Shown in pieces: positions 34,981 through 45,580 of a DNA stretch of 64,000 nt. Under the pieces are notes generated by a model. The model was given only the letters and a program-made list of their open reading frames with translations. It did no database searches and had not been told where the DNA came from. Within the stretch, counting starts at the first letter, position 1; every line of letters begins with the position of its first letter. Source of the DNA: Calliopum simillimum (lineage: Eukaryota; Arthropoda; Insecta; Diptera; Lauxaniidae); NCBI GenBank assembly GCA_951812925.1, contig OX638371.1, forward strand, positions 41,266,101 through 41,330,100, written 5' to 3'. The translations under genes were made by a program, and so were the position numbers.

Positions 34981-36262
34981 TTATTTATTTATTTATTTTA
35001 TTGAAACATCCTGAACACGAACAAGATCCAAAATCTTAAAATTAACTGTGCCAGTCACTTATAATAGAAATTTGTTATGATAACATTGATAATTTTTAAT
35101 TAATTTTTCTATAACAAAGTAAGCTTTGAGCAAATAATTTTTTTTTTTTTTTCTATAAGTGAACTATAAAAATTACTTGTTCTAATTGTACAAAATATTT
35201 GAGGAGAACATTTTTAAATTGCGTTTCTTATCAGCCTTAGATTGTTCGGGAGGGTTCCAGAGGTGGACGGAGTGAACAAAAAATTGTCTTTCTGAGGTTA
35301 GCGCGGTATGCCTAAACTTGTTTATATAATTGAGGAGTGGCCGTACCAATTCGAGGCAAAAGTAATGTCATACTTTTTATGTGCCTAATAGTCGGTTATT
35401 GACTTTTAAAATTTTTGGTGAAAACAGAAAACAAATTTATTAGTTTCTAAAAAAACTTTACCCGTTTCATATTATGACACTACTTTTGCCACGAAATGGT
35501 ACTTAGGCCCTTTGGTACGGCCACTCCTCAATTGCAACGAGAAGATCGTGAGAAAACAAGCTTCGTAAAGGTACATAAGGTTATAATTTTGTGCAGTAGT
35601 AACAGCGTTCTAAAGTTCAGCAAATTATTAAAAAAAACCGAACAAAGTTTTTAGCGTGCTGAAAGACGTGGTCATAGCTCTTTAGTCCGAAGACATACCT
35701 TGTTATATTATTAAAGACTACATTCAGTTTGCGTTTGATAATTATATCGCAGTTGGAGAGAATCTCACATCCATATAACAACATCGGTACAAGATGCGCT
35801 TTCGCAAGTAAACAACGCATTTTTAGTGGAGTGACATTTTACATGCACCATAGTGACAACCGCAACATACCATAAACTTTTTCAACAGTGATATTTATGT
35901 GAGAATTCCATGAGAGGGATCTATCAAATGTTATTCCCAGATTTTTTGCAGAATCAACTGTTTTTATTTCAACGTTGTTGAAATATATTTTAGAAAAGGA
36001 ACTAGTATCTATTTTATTTTAACTCATAGCAATACATTTTGACTTGCTAGGATTGATAGCAAGGCCATAAGCGCATTCCCAATTTTTAATGCGTGCAAGA
36101 TTTAAGTTAAGTTCACTTATACAATTCTCAATATCGGCAGCGTTGCAGGAGGTAAGCAGCTGGACATCATCTGCGTACATGTGAATATTAAAACTGTGGA
36201 TAACTTTTGGTAGGTCGTTTATGTAGACCCTATAAAAAGATGAAGATATCTCAGAAACCATA
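34981..36262 (-). pseudogene. LINE reverse-transcriptase 3' half, split by a MITE
   Basis: The minus strand gives one reading frame with two in-frame stops. It holds VYINDLPKVI, HMYADDVQLL (RT active site, YADD form), LARIKNWECAYGLAINPSKS, an NLGITFDRSLSWNSHI block, and LLAKAHLVPMLLYGCE. It continues to SRCN, is interrupted by the MITE at 35332-35529, and resumes as YINKFRHTALTSERQFFVHS then LWNPPEQ. Beyond the stop is a 3' region ending in AATAAAATAAATAAATAAAT (34981-35007), the 3' tail. The 5' end is truncated inside the RT domain at a repeat phrase (36240-36300). The endonuclease is absent. The clade is uncertain. Confidence 0.9.
35332..35529. mobile_element. AATT-target MITE, copy 2
   Basis: It is the inverted relative of 2680-2918 with the same GAGGAGTGGCCGTACCAA ends, here 198 bp with an internal deletion near the left end. 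AATT lies on both sides (35328-35331, 35530-35533). Removing the element and one AATT restores an uninterrupted LINE frame across the site, which proves both the insertion and its 4-bp duplication. Confidence 0.93.
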
Positions 36263-36628
36263 CAAGATACAGCAATTCTAATGCTTGATTCAGATTTAGA
36301 ATTGCCAAATACATATAAAATGACTATTTTGATTTTTTTTTTCCAATTTTTTTTTATGAAAACATAACTTTTTAAATATTGTTTAAAAAATTATATAATT
36401 CCGACCGCGCTCCAAAATGTTTCTGATTTTAAATAAAAAAAAACAAAATTATTAAAAAAAAAAATCATTAAAATCGGAGCTGTTCTTGAGGATTTCCTCA
36501 TTTTGCCTGTTTTTCGGTTTTATTGACTCCACTACACACCGAGAAAACAGTATGATTATGTATATCAAAATTTGGTATTAATTAACAAGTAATATATTTG
36601 ATATAGGCGAATCGAATATTTGATATTA

Positions 36629-37644
36629 CCCAATGTGCACAAAAACGGATGAGGATCCGTTTCGAACCCGTTACGAGTTCATAAAGGGATAAAAAATGTA
36701 ATCCGCGGTAACGGATCCATTTCGAACCCGTAACGTACATCAAGAACGAATTCAAAGCAGATTTGTTTTTAATAATGTTAATGCTGTGTTTAAAAAAAAA
36801 AAAACATTTTGAAGCGCGTATCAGCGAATAAAAAAAAATAAATAAAAAGAAAAAAAATATCGATCCGCCTATGGTAGGATTCCAATACGGGTAATTCCGC
36901 AGTGTGAACCCGTTTCGAATCCGAAACGTATGTAAAATGTAAAAACGAATTCAAAACGGATTCGCTTTTAAAAATGTTAATACTGTATATTTACAGAAAA
37001 AAACCGTTTTGATGCGCTTATTAACAATCAAAAAAAGATATAAAGAAAAAAAAAGGAAGAAAAATCCGGTAAATCCGTTTCGAATCCGTAAATACTTCAA
37101 ATAAGAACTCAAAACGGATTTGCTTTAATTTATGTTAATGATGTTAAAAAAAACCATTTTTGATGTGTTTTTTTTTTATCATTTTATTTTATTGCGTACG
37201 ATTTTTTGTTAACTTTTCAAACTCTGTTTGAAGAAACGTTTTTGATTCCAAATTTGAGTATGCAATATTTTTTATCAAAAGAAAGGAAGAGAAAGAACAC
37301 AGAATACTTATAAAAAAACAACAGAAATTTCTTCAATATAGACAAGTCTACATCATATCGGTCAATAGCCTAGTTGTCTAACGTCTCGTGTATGAAAAGT
37401 GATACCCTGGGAGCCTGGGCCCGGCCTCTTAGCCGGGCTAGTAATTTTTTTTTTTTAATTAAAAATAAGCGCTTCACCATTTTTCTTTTTTTTTTATAAG
37501 CAGCAATAACATTATTAAAAGCGAATTCGTTTTTGATGTGCGTTACGGGTTCGAAACGAATCCATAAAAGAAGAAAAAACGGATAAAAAGTACGAAAATA
37601 TGAACCCGTTACGGATTCGAAACGAGTCCGTTTGGCACACTGGG
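36629..37644. mobile_element. CCCA-ended inverted-repeat element, 1.0 kb, 6-bp flank ATATTA
   Basis: The ends CCCAATGTGCACAAAAACGG and, inverted, CCCAGTGTGCCAAACGGA are flanked by ATATTA on both sides (36623-36628, 37645-37650). The body has about three diverged units built on CGTTTCGAA-CCGTAACG, GAATTCAAA-CGGATT and TTAATGTTAATG-like phrases (near 36716, 36910, 37080). A palindromic cap lies near 37540-37640. A tRNA-like patch lies near the right side. No transposase is present. The family is not assigned. Confidence 0.75.
37362..37457 (+). ncRNA. Possible tRNA-derived Pol III (SINE-like) patch
   Basis: TAGCCTAGTTG (37366-37376) fits the A-box consensus TRGYNNARNNG at every position. A weak B-box-like GTGATACCC follows near 37399. 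A 7-bp GC stem GCCCGGC/GCCGGGC (37419-37438) stands before a run of 13 T (37445-37457), which would stop Pol III. It sits inside the element at 36629-37644. No cloverleaf can be completed, so a functional tRNA is excluded; a SINE fragment is the likeliest reading. Confidence 0.35.
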
Positions 37645-37659
37645 ATATTAAATAAATTG

Positions 37660-38280
37660 AAATTGAAATTATGTTTAGTACCATGAAATAGTCGTGCGAC
37701 AATAATTGAATTCATGAGTGTGTACTTTTTACTTATTTTAAGAAAGGAATTTAATAACTTAAAAATAAGAATAAAATAAATCGCGATTCAGTTCCCGTTT
37801 GTAAAGAAAAATTAAATAATAGTTATAATTATAAATAATTCATGGTAGTGTTAATTCTCTTGCTATTGATGTAGCAAAAACATGGCCCTTGCGACTTTTG
37901 CCCTCACAGATTCAAAAACTTTGAGTAAAGAGTAAGTGTTCATAATTCAATGGCTGGGTACTGTATATGTTTTAAATTTTGCTTATTTTTAAAATTCTTC
38001 TGAAATTATTTTAAAAAACATTCCGAGGCTATGAGAAAAAGGACTTTTTCACATAGAAAACATGAAAAATCGAGCAGATTCTTTAATAACCATGAAGAAT
38101 ATTGTTTATTCTACGGAAATTTGCAAAAATCAGAGAATATGAAAAAGTGGACTTATCCGCATTGGCTTCTGGGCGACTCAAATAAGAAATGGCTTTGGCT
38201 GTGGATTGATTTTTAATTGTGATTTTTAACAGGAAAAGCATTTAAAATTAAACTGGCAGATTCTGTTGAAATAAAAAAAA
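37660..38280. other. Spacer, no gene seen
   Basis: It is AT-rich. The 61-codon frame at 38031-38216 has no recognisable domain. Confidence 0.4.
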
Positions 38281-38284
38281 AATA

Positions 38285-39502
38285 TTGGGTGTACAACTTA
38301 AAAACCGGAATTTTTTAGCGAAATTTGATGCTTTATTGTGGAAAAATGTTACAATATATTTTATTCAAAGTATTGTCCATTGGAAGCTATAACATTTCAC
38401 CATCTTTCAGGCAATTTATGAATTCCATCCCAAAAAAATTGCGCCGGCTTGGCGGCCAAAAATGAATCGAGCCAATTTTCGATATCTTAAACTTAAGTGA
38501 GCCGTATTCCTGATAGGGCATTCTGCATCGATCGGAACAAATGGTAGTCTAATGGTGATTTTTGACTGGGGCAGCAATATGTGGCCGAGCGTTATCGTGG
38601 TGGAAAATGATTGACTCGTGTCTGGTCGCATACGTTGGCAGCTCTGCCTGGATTTTCTGCTTCAATCGGATCAATTGTTGACGATAGAGTTTAGCATTAA
38701 TGGTTTGGCCACCTGGCAACAGCTCATAATGGATCACACCTAGCTGGTCCCACCAAATACAGAGCATTACCTTCGAAGCGTGAATATTTGGCTTCGGTTG
38801 TGATGGGCCGGCCTCACCTTTCTTGACATACACTGTTTTGCGCTTAGGATTATCGTAATGGATCCACTTGTCATCGCCAGTGACAATACGATGCAAAAAA
38901 CCCTTTCTTTTGTGGCGTTCAAGCAGCATTTCGGACATCAAAAATCGGCGTTCAACGTCCCTTGGCTTCAACTCGTATGGCACCCAATTTTCCATCTTTT
39001 GAAAATATCCCAAGGCTTTCACACATCTGGAAATTATTGCTCGATCAACTCCCAATGATTCTGCAAGTTCTTCTTGCGTTTGACATGAATTTTGATCGAG
39101 TAATGCCTCTAATTCTTCATCCTCAAAGTTTTTTGGCTGACCAGGACGTTATATGTCTTCGACATTAAAATCACCACTTTTAAACCGTCGAAACCACTCA
39201 CGACAGCTTGATTCAGCTGGACCATAGTCCGCATAAACTTCTACAAGCAAACTATGACTTTCCGCAGCAGTTTTCTTTGCAAAACAGAACCTCCCGCAAA
39301 TGCTGTCTTGTTATCCAATTTTCGAAGTTATTCATCGTAAAAAATAATAATGATGCACAAAAGATAAAATTGTTTTGTTGACTGATTTTGACAGCTGTCA
39401 AATGTACCTTCAAAATGACATATATATAAAGTTCGAGCTTTCACGATATTTGTTAGTACGGACATCCACCATCAAATTCCGGTTTTTAAGTTGTACACCC
39501 AA
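38285..39502 (-). mobile_element. Mariner element, copy A, TA target
   Basis: The termini TTGGGTGTACAACTTAAAAA are perfectly inverted, with TA at 38283-38284 and 39503-39504. At 1218 bp it is close to full length. It encodes a broken transposase on the minus strand. The same family is represented by copy B (45816-46708). It inserted just upstream of the ATG at 39531 that begins the Harbinger transposase remnant. Confidence 0.93.
38387..39335 (-). pseudogene. Mariner transposase, copy A, frameshifts and lost third Asp
   Basis: It starts MNNFENW at 39335. Early frameshifts and a stop separate the first part (EVYADYGPAESSCREWF, FKSGDFNVED) from the long open part at 38549-39055. That part has EELAES, the second helix-turn-helix, NWVPYELKPRDVERRF, HRIVTGDDKWIHYDNPKRK (first Asp) and FHHDNARPH (second Asp). 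A deletion of about 70 bp after APVKN removes the segment with the third catalytic Asp and shifts the frame. The C-terminus (RSM, EFINCLKDGEML) follows in another phase and stops at 38387. Family knowledge says all three Asp are needed, so it is inactive. Confidence 0.9.
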
Positions 39503-39892
39503 TACATAACTTAAGCTCAAATAAACAAAAATGGAAAATTTCAATCAATCATTGGATTTAAGCAATGTATACAACAGCACCAGCTCAAGCCATCATGTAA
39601 AATTATGCAAACAGAGAATGTATAATTTTAGTATTCCCGAAAAAGAATTTAAGAAGCGGCATCGTTTTGAGAAGAAAAATATATACAGCCACTGACAACA
39701 AGGTAGTCAAAATACTAATGCATTTGAAATACAACAAAATAATTAACCCAAACATTTAAGAAATCGTGCTCAGAAGCATTGCATGTACTCACATAAGAAT
39801 CAAGTCACCTGGTGGCGTTGATCCGGAATTGTATAGAAACAGAAACGGGTACTTTTCATTTAATGTACAGGTAACAATGTCTTCAGCCTAGT

Positions 39893-39959
39893 CAAACTTT
39901 TGGACTTTAGCTGATATTTTAGGTTTTTTCCGATACTTTCGGACGCTAGCCGATATATA
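39893..39959. repeat. Minisatellite, left part (CTTTTGGACTTTAGC units)
   Basis: Units of about 40-45 bp built on TTTGGACTTTAGC-GATAT and TTTTTCCGATACTTT. They continue at 40632-40760 beyond the inserted foldback and match, in reverse complement, 63870-64000. Confidence 0.7.
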
Positions 39960-40631
39960 GGGTGGACGGAAACCAGTAGAACTCCGGAAAACGTATGACT
40001 CTTGAGTCTTTTTTCAACCACTTTTCTCAGTTCCATTCTTCGAAATTCGCAAAACCAACGGAGATATAAAGTTCGGAACTCCTTAATGGATATTATGATA
40101 TGAAAATTATTTTAGCTGACTACAAAATCGTACAAAAGTTTGAAATCCGAGTCATAATTTTAGAGATATGGCGAATTTTCAAAAATTATTTGAGTATTAT
40201 TTGTTCAAAAAATGTCTTTATTTATCCATAGCTTTAGTAACAAGTTATGGAAGATTAATCTATTTCTTTTCATTTAGTACATATACAATTTGTACCTAAT
40301 TTCCTTTATTAACTAATTTTTTTATAGGAAAATAAGAAAATCAAGCCAAAGAAATGTTCATAAAATTTAGTTAAACATTACCACAACACCGAAAATATGC
40401 CATATCTCGAAAACCATAACTCGGAATTGAAATTTTTGTACCATGATTTTATAGCTAGCTAATATACTTTTCATATGAAAAAAATATTATTAAAATCCAT
40501 CAAGAAGTTCTGAACCAGTTTTCATGAAGCTATATCCCGATCGAATTTTGAAAAATGGAACTGAGAAAAGTTGTTCAGAATAGTCCCAAGAATCTTAAAT
40601 TTTCCGGTGTTTTACCGATTCCCGCCCACCC
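39960..40631. mobile_element. Foldback element inside the minisatellite, GGGTGG ends
   Basis: GGGTGGACGGAAACCAGTAG at the left is mirrored at about 40600-40631 with changes. The inner arms share TTTTCTCAGTTCCATT-like, AACTCCTTAATGGAT-like and ATGGCGAATTTT/ATATGCCATATC phrases in inverted order. It is about 0.67 kb and non-coding. The flanking minisatellite on both sides confirms that it is an insertion. Confidence 0.7.
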
Positions 40632-40760
40632 TGTACCTTAGTACTTTTCAACTTTAGCCAATGTTATAGATGTTTTTCGATACTCTTAAACTTTAGCCGA
40701 TATTAAGGTGTTTCGATACTTTTGGACTTAAATCGATATTTTAAATGTTATTCATTTTCT
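40632..40760. repeat. Minisatellite, right part
   Basis: It continues the unit of 39893-39959: AACTTTAGCCAATGTTATAG, then TTTTTCGATACTCTTAAACT, then TTTCGATACTTTTGGACTTA. Confidence 0.7.
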
Positions 40761-40889
40761 TCAATTTTATATTTTAAGTGGCTTGCAATGCAAATCTACT
40801 TATAAATTATATTGTAGCTAGATGGCCAGGATCTTCTCACGACAGCAATATTTTCAAGTGAGGTTAGATGGGTGCGAATTGTGGGAGCA

Positions 40890-42733
40890 CACGGTGGTTT
40901 TTAAAAAATTTCAACTTTTTGAAATACCACCCGCGATTTTTTTCGGGGATAGTGTTGGGGGACCCTTCTAGTATCAGAATCCGGGAACCGCGAAATCGAA
41001 CGTCCAGCCGTTTTTTTTTTTTCGACATTTTAGTTTTTTTAACGATTTTTGAGAATGTCTCGGATTTATATACATATTATGTACACATATATATGTATGT
41101 ACGTACATATATATACTTGTATATGTATGTATGTGTAATATATATATATGTATATATATATACATACATGCATACATACATATAAAAGGTATCGTTTCCG
41201 CACCATTTATTTTTAAAAAAAATCGGTTTTTTCGTATATAAAAAAACACAAACAAAAACCGGATACAGCAATAGTCACTCCAGATGTGATTTTTGATGCT
41301 TAATCCGAATCCGGTCTTAGAATTGCTCTATTACTTCTGGACTTTGAGATATCCTTACATATATGTATAAAGAACACCACTTTTTTTCCTATTTTTGAAG
41401 TTATATAACAAGATAAGATAATATTATGCCGTAAAATCTGGTATGACAGTTAAAAGCCCTAGTTTTTTTCTTGAAAACTCAATCAAACCGATAACGATAT
41501 CTTTTTTTTTGTCGGAGATATCTTTACCTAAAAAGTTAAAAAAGTGCAAAAACACGATTTTTGGCTATATTGGATGTTATATGCAGGACACACAAAATTC
41601 TTCTGTGAATTTCTATTACCAGAAGCATTTAGTACTTTCTTTTGGCTTTCAATTGAGCTATTAAATGTTCATCTGCAATATTCCTCTATAAAGTTATGAC
41701 CATTTGAAAATTACATTATGAAGTGCAAACTCACAGGGGTGCCACTAAAATATAGTGTACGAGTATTTCTTATATACATATTGCTGCAACATGTCGTCTT
41801 AAAATAGTCATAACTTTTAAGAAAACTATTACAAGAGACCACTTGTTAGCTCATTTTGAAGATAAAGAATGGTTTTAAATGCTTCGGTTGGTAAAAAAGA
41901 GCAGAAAAATTTCGTCCGTACTGTATACGACCTCAAATATAGCCGAAAACCGAGATTTTTCGCTTTAAGTTTAATGGTGTGATTTTAAAGTTAACATAAC
42001 TATGCAGAGAAATATTGCAGATGAACATTTAATAGCTCAATTGAAAGCCAAAAGAAAGCACTAAATGCTTCTGGTAATAGAAATTCACAAAAGAATTTTG
42101 TGTGTCTTGCATATAACATCCAATGTAGCCAAAAATCGTGTTTTTGCACTTTTTTAACTTTTTAGGTAAAGATATCTCCGACAAAAAAAAAGATATCGTT
42201 ATCGGTTTGATTGAGTTTTCAAGAAAAAAACTAGGGCTATTAACTGTCATACCAGATTTTACGGCATAATATTATCTTATCTTGTTATATAACTTCAAAA
42301 CTAGGAAAAAAAGTGGTGTCCTTTATACATATATGTAAGGATATCTCAAAGTCCAGAAGTAATAGAGCAATTCTAAGACCGGATTCAGATTAAGCATCAA
42401 AAATCACATCTGGAGTGACTATTGCTGTATCCGGTTTTTGTTTGTGTTTTTTTATATACGAAAAAACCGATTTTTTTTAAAAATAAATGGTGCGGAAACG
42501 ATACCTTGTATATATATGTACGTACATACATATATATGTGTACATAATATGTATATAAATCCGAGACATTCTCAAAAATCGTTAAAAAAACTAAAATGTC
42601 GAAAAAAAAAAACGGCTGGACGTTCGATTTCGCGGTCCCCGGATTCTGATACTAAAAGGGTCCCCCAACACTATCCCCGAAAAAAATCGCGGGTGGTATT
42701 TCAAAAAGTTGAATTTTTTTAAAAACCACCGTA
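40890..42733. mobile_element. Near-perfect palindromic element, 1.84 kb, CACGGTGG ends
   Basis: Arms of about 840 bp (40890-41730 and about 41965-42733) are almost identical in inverted orientation: a 73-codon open stretch in each arm (41443-41664, 42029-42250) differs at only two residues. The ends are CACGGTGG followed by TTTTTAAAAAA. The right end has lost a base, and AGCA (GAGCA on the left) lies on both sides. Because the element interrupts the Harbinger transposase between E-H and F-N-L-G-D codons, the insertion point is clear. CACGGTG and a 5-bp-type duplication fit Transib ends. The loop (41731-41964) also lacks a gene. The high arm identity means recent origin or gene conversion. Confidence 0.85.
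41065..41190. repeat. (TATG)n/(TA)n/(CATA)n microsatellite expanded in one arm
   Basis: The left arm of the palindrome carries about 120 bp of TATATATGTATGTACG-type repeats. The matching position in the right arm (about 42505-42550) is much shorter, so slippage after duplication changed one arm only. Confidence 0.85.
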
Positions 42734-43069
42734 AGCATTTTAACTTGGGAGACAGTGGCTATGCTGCCAAGTCTTACGTGATGACTCCACTGTAAAATCC
42801 AAATACTGAGGAGGAAAGGTTATATAACGAGTCGCAAATAATAACCAGGAACACGGTAGAATGATGTTTCGGTGTGTGGAAACATTGGTTTTCCGTTTTA
42901 TCTCTGGAACTTCACCTATTTAAAAGACAACGTTGTACGTAATTATTGCTAATGCAGTATTGCATAAAATTGCAAAGGCGTTTAACGATAACGATTCTGA
43001 GGAAGAATTTGATACCAATCCTGAAGTTGAAATAGATAATTCTGTACCAGGACCACTTTGTTAAAATTC

Positions 43070-43480
43070 TTTGATAAGAAATAATTTTATAAGAAAATAT
43101 TTTGAAAAATTATGAAGATTTTAATAAGAAAATTAGTTTGTTAATTATAAATTATCCAATTGTTTTTTTTTTAATTCTATTTCAACATTTGAGCCATTCA
43201 CAGCAGAAAGTGATTAACTCTACTTTTGTAAAAATTTTAATTTTTAGCGTCAAAGCACTTGGTTCAGTCAGCGCTTATTATATTTTTAATAAATTTTTAA
43301 GATAACAAGAGTTAGGATCATTAAACGACAACATTTTTTTGACCACTGAATAAAAAATAATTTATTTCAGAAGCATTAGATTAACTCCCACTTTTTTATA
43401 AATTTTTGTAATAATTCGAATTAGAATTAGCAGGCGTTGCAATAAATTAAATTAGTGAATCACAGTTTAGCTGCCGCAGT
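43070..43480. other. Spacer, no gene seen
   Basis: It is AT-rich and follows the Harbinger C-terminus. It may include the 3' untranslated part of that element. No terminal repeat was recognised. Confidence 0.35.
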
Positions 43481-43484
43481 ATAT

Positions 43485-44501
43485 CTGTGGACTTTTGACA
43501 AAACAACCTATGTAACTCGAAATTGGCAACTTTTCAGGAGAGCTAAAAAACTGCTTTGATGCTTCTCAATTATTTTTGTGTAGGAGTTGAAACAAGCATA
43601 AAAGTTGTTTATTGGCTGTGTTTCTTTTGACGCGTATATACAATTGCGGTTATTTTCAAATTGCGATAACTTATGAACGGTGAGTTGTACGGTAGAATGT
43701 ACAAGGGTCTTTTTTATTGAGAACCACATGCTCTACAAATAATTTTAATCTTTTGTTACAAAAAAATAATTATGTACAAATTATTTAAAAAAAGTGATTT
43801 TTTGCAGTTTATCGGCGCTTAACCAGTGTTTATAGAATAACTCCTAAAAAATTAATTTATTTAAAAATAAAATTAAAAGTTTTTGTAGAGAACGTGATTC
43901 TCCATAAAAAAGTTCCTTAGCGTTTTATTGTGCAACTCACTATTCATGAATTATTGCAATTTAAAAATATCCACAATTGTATATACGCGCCAAAAAAACA
44001 CGGCTATTATACATGAATACTAAGCGAATATTTTCCAGTAACTTTTTTTGCTCAAAGGTCAATAGTTTTTAATAAAATTGAAATGAGATGTTTTTGTCAA
44101 ATATTTTTTGATCTAAGAAATTCTGTTCTTTCCATAGGAAAAATAACTTATTTCGAAGAAGTGCTTTTGTCAAACTGTATTTATCTCGACTTAGATGTTT
44201 TTGAAGAAAAACACCCTTTTCTTATGTCGACTTAAGTTGTTTTGTGAAAAGCATTTGTAAAAGTTTTTGTTATTACAAGTGCTTGAAGTTTTTAACCTAT
44301 TTGAGATAAGTTGTTTTGTCAAATTCAATTTGGAATAAAACATCGAGATAGCTAGATTTTCGACTCTATATCTCTGCAACTAAAAGTCATAGAGAAATGA
44401 CGGTTACACCAAAAGAATCGTACTTAAATTTTTATATATATGATTAAAATCCTGGAAAATTGCCGTATTTCGAGTTAGGTTGTTTTGTCAAAAGTCCACA
44501 G
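43485..44501. mobile_element. Foldback element with CTGTGGACTTTTGACAAAAC ends
   Basis: CTGTGGACTTTTGACAAAAC at the left is mirrored at about 44480-44501. Inner arms (43600-43750 and 43880-44010) share CGCGTATATACAATTG, TGAGTTG and GAGAA-CAC-T-CTCTACAAA in inverted order. Between 44010 and 44460 the right side carries extra DNA with at least five GTTTTGTCAAA-type phrases. It is non-coding. The flanks do not give a clear duplication. Confidence 0.75.
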
Positions 44502-44897
44502 ATATGTATATAGAGAATTGTGTTTTAAAAAATATTTCAGTTTGAAAGACATTTTAAAAAAAAATAAATACATGATATGCCTTAACAAAATCCACTTTGC
44601 CGAAGGTAGTTTTACCACTTAACAGGAACCCAAAATCGTGGATATGGCGAACTGGGTAGCGATCCGGAATAGTGACAGCATTCAATCGGCGATAACACTA
44701 GTTTACAGCCAAATTACAATTTATAGGTTATTTATTGGTTAAAAACATTAAATAATGTTAAAATATACAATAAATAAAAATATTGCACATATCGTTATAT
44801 CAAAATAGCAGCCAATCCTAAATAACCTTTGTTTGAAATCTTCTTTTTGCATTTCCCAACAATTGGAAAAATGGAGATATGACTACAGCGCTCTAAG

Positions 44898-45580
44898 GTA
44901 TCGATATATTTGTTAAGCAAATAAGATACTATTAAAAAAATCTATGGAAAAATGTAAAAGTTGTATACAATTCATTGATAAATTACTAAAATGCGCTTTT
45001 GCCTATGTTTTTCGTTTTTTTGTAATAAACTGTTCGACAGTTTGAAACTTTTTTGTAAAACACATAAGAAAATCCAAAAAATTCTTAAAGTATGCGTTAA
45101 AAAAAATACCCGAGCCTCGTCGTTTTTCACCAGCACGTCAGTTTTTTTTTTAATCGATTTTGAAGATTTTTAATCCACTGTATATGAAAAAAACAAAAAT
45201 AACGCATTCTTGTGTTAAATCGATGAATTTAACTATATGATTCTTGCATCTGAGGTGTATCTTGTGTTCAGTAAACTTATGCAAGATATTGCGAGGAATA
45301 TTTTTGTAAAAAAATTTAACCCTCCAAGATCCTTACTTGTGGGTCATTTGACCCCCCCACATGTAGGTCATTTTGACCTACATGTGGGAGTTATAGTGGG
45401 TTAAAATTGTCTACAAAAATATTCCTCGTAGTATCCTGCATTACTGAACACATGATACACCTCAGATGTAAGGAAAAGCTCATTTTAGTAATTTATCAAT
45501 GAATTTTATACAACTTTTACATTTTTCCATCGATTTTCTTAAATAGTATCTTATTTACTTTACAAATATATAGACTATGA
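44898..45580. mobile_element. Palindromic copy 3 of repeat family R1
   Basis: The outer arms (44898-45003 and 45472-45580) share TATCGAT-like, GATACTATT, GTAAAAGTTGTAT and TCATTGATAAATTACTAAAA phrases in inverted order. Inside is an inverted copy of the R1 family (compare 7043 and 34460) and a TTAA-bounded hairpin (45316-45404) at the centre. This suggests that copies 1 and 2 are half-elements of a once palindromic transposon. Confidence 0.7.
45316..45404. mobile_element. TTAA-bounded hairpin, 89 bp
   Basis: TTAACCCTCC at the left and GTGGGTTAA at the right enclose nested GGGTCA/TGACC and ACATGTAGGTCA hairpins. TTAA ends with an adjacent CCCT/C are characteristic of piggyBac-type MITEs, although they may here be the natural centre of the R1 palindrome. 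Compare 63005-63083. Confidence 0.5.

Larger units (their letters stand above)
39531..43062 (+). pseudogene. PIF/Harbinger transposase pseudogene in four pieces
   Basis: Piece 1 (39531-39700) starts MENFNQSL and includes FSIPEKEFKKRHRFEKKNIY. Piece 2 (about 39762-39868) has ACTHIRIKSPGG then LYRNRNGYFSFNVQ. The usual first catalytic Asp (IDCTH) is Ala here. Piece 3 (40773-40889) has ACNANLLINYIVARWPGSSH then DSNIF, with the second Asp, and after a frameshift VRLDGCELWEH. Piece 4 (42738-43062) has NLGDSGYAAKSYVMTPL, RNTVE (catalytic Glu) then CFGVWK, with several stops. Order and motifs are those of the DDE_Tnp_4 transposase. Pieces 2 and 3 are separated by a minisatellite with an inserted foldback, possibly an old intron (GTAACA donor, TTTTAAG acceptor). 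Pieces 3 and 4 are split by the palindrome 40890-42733. Confidence 0.85.

Noticed and set aside
41065..41271. Tyr/Ile-rich frames such as those across 40974-41271
   Set aside because: Translation of the TATG/CATA microsatellite.
41443..42250. Two nearly identical 73-codon frames (41443-41664 plus, 42029-42250 minus)
   Set aside because: They are the same arm sequence of one palindrome read twice. Similarity reflects arm identity, not conservation of a protein.
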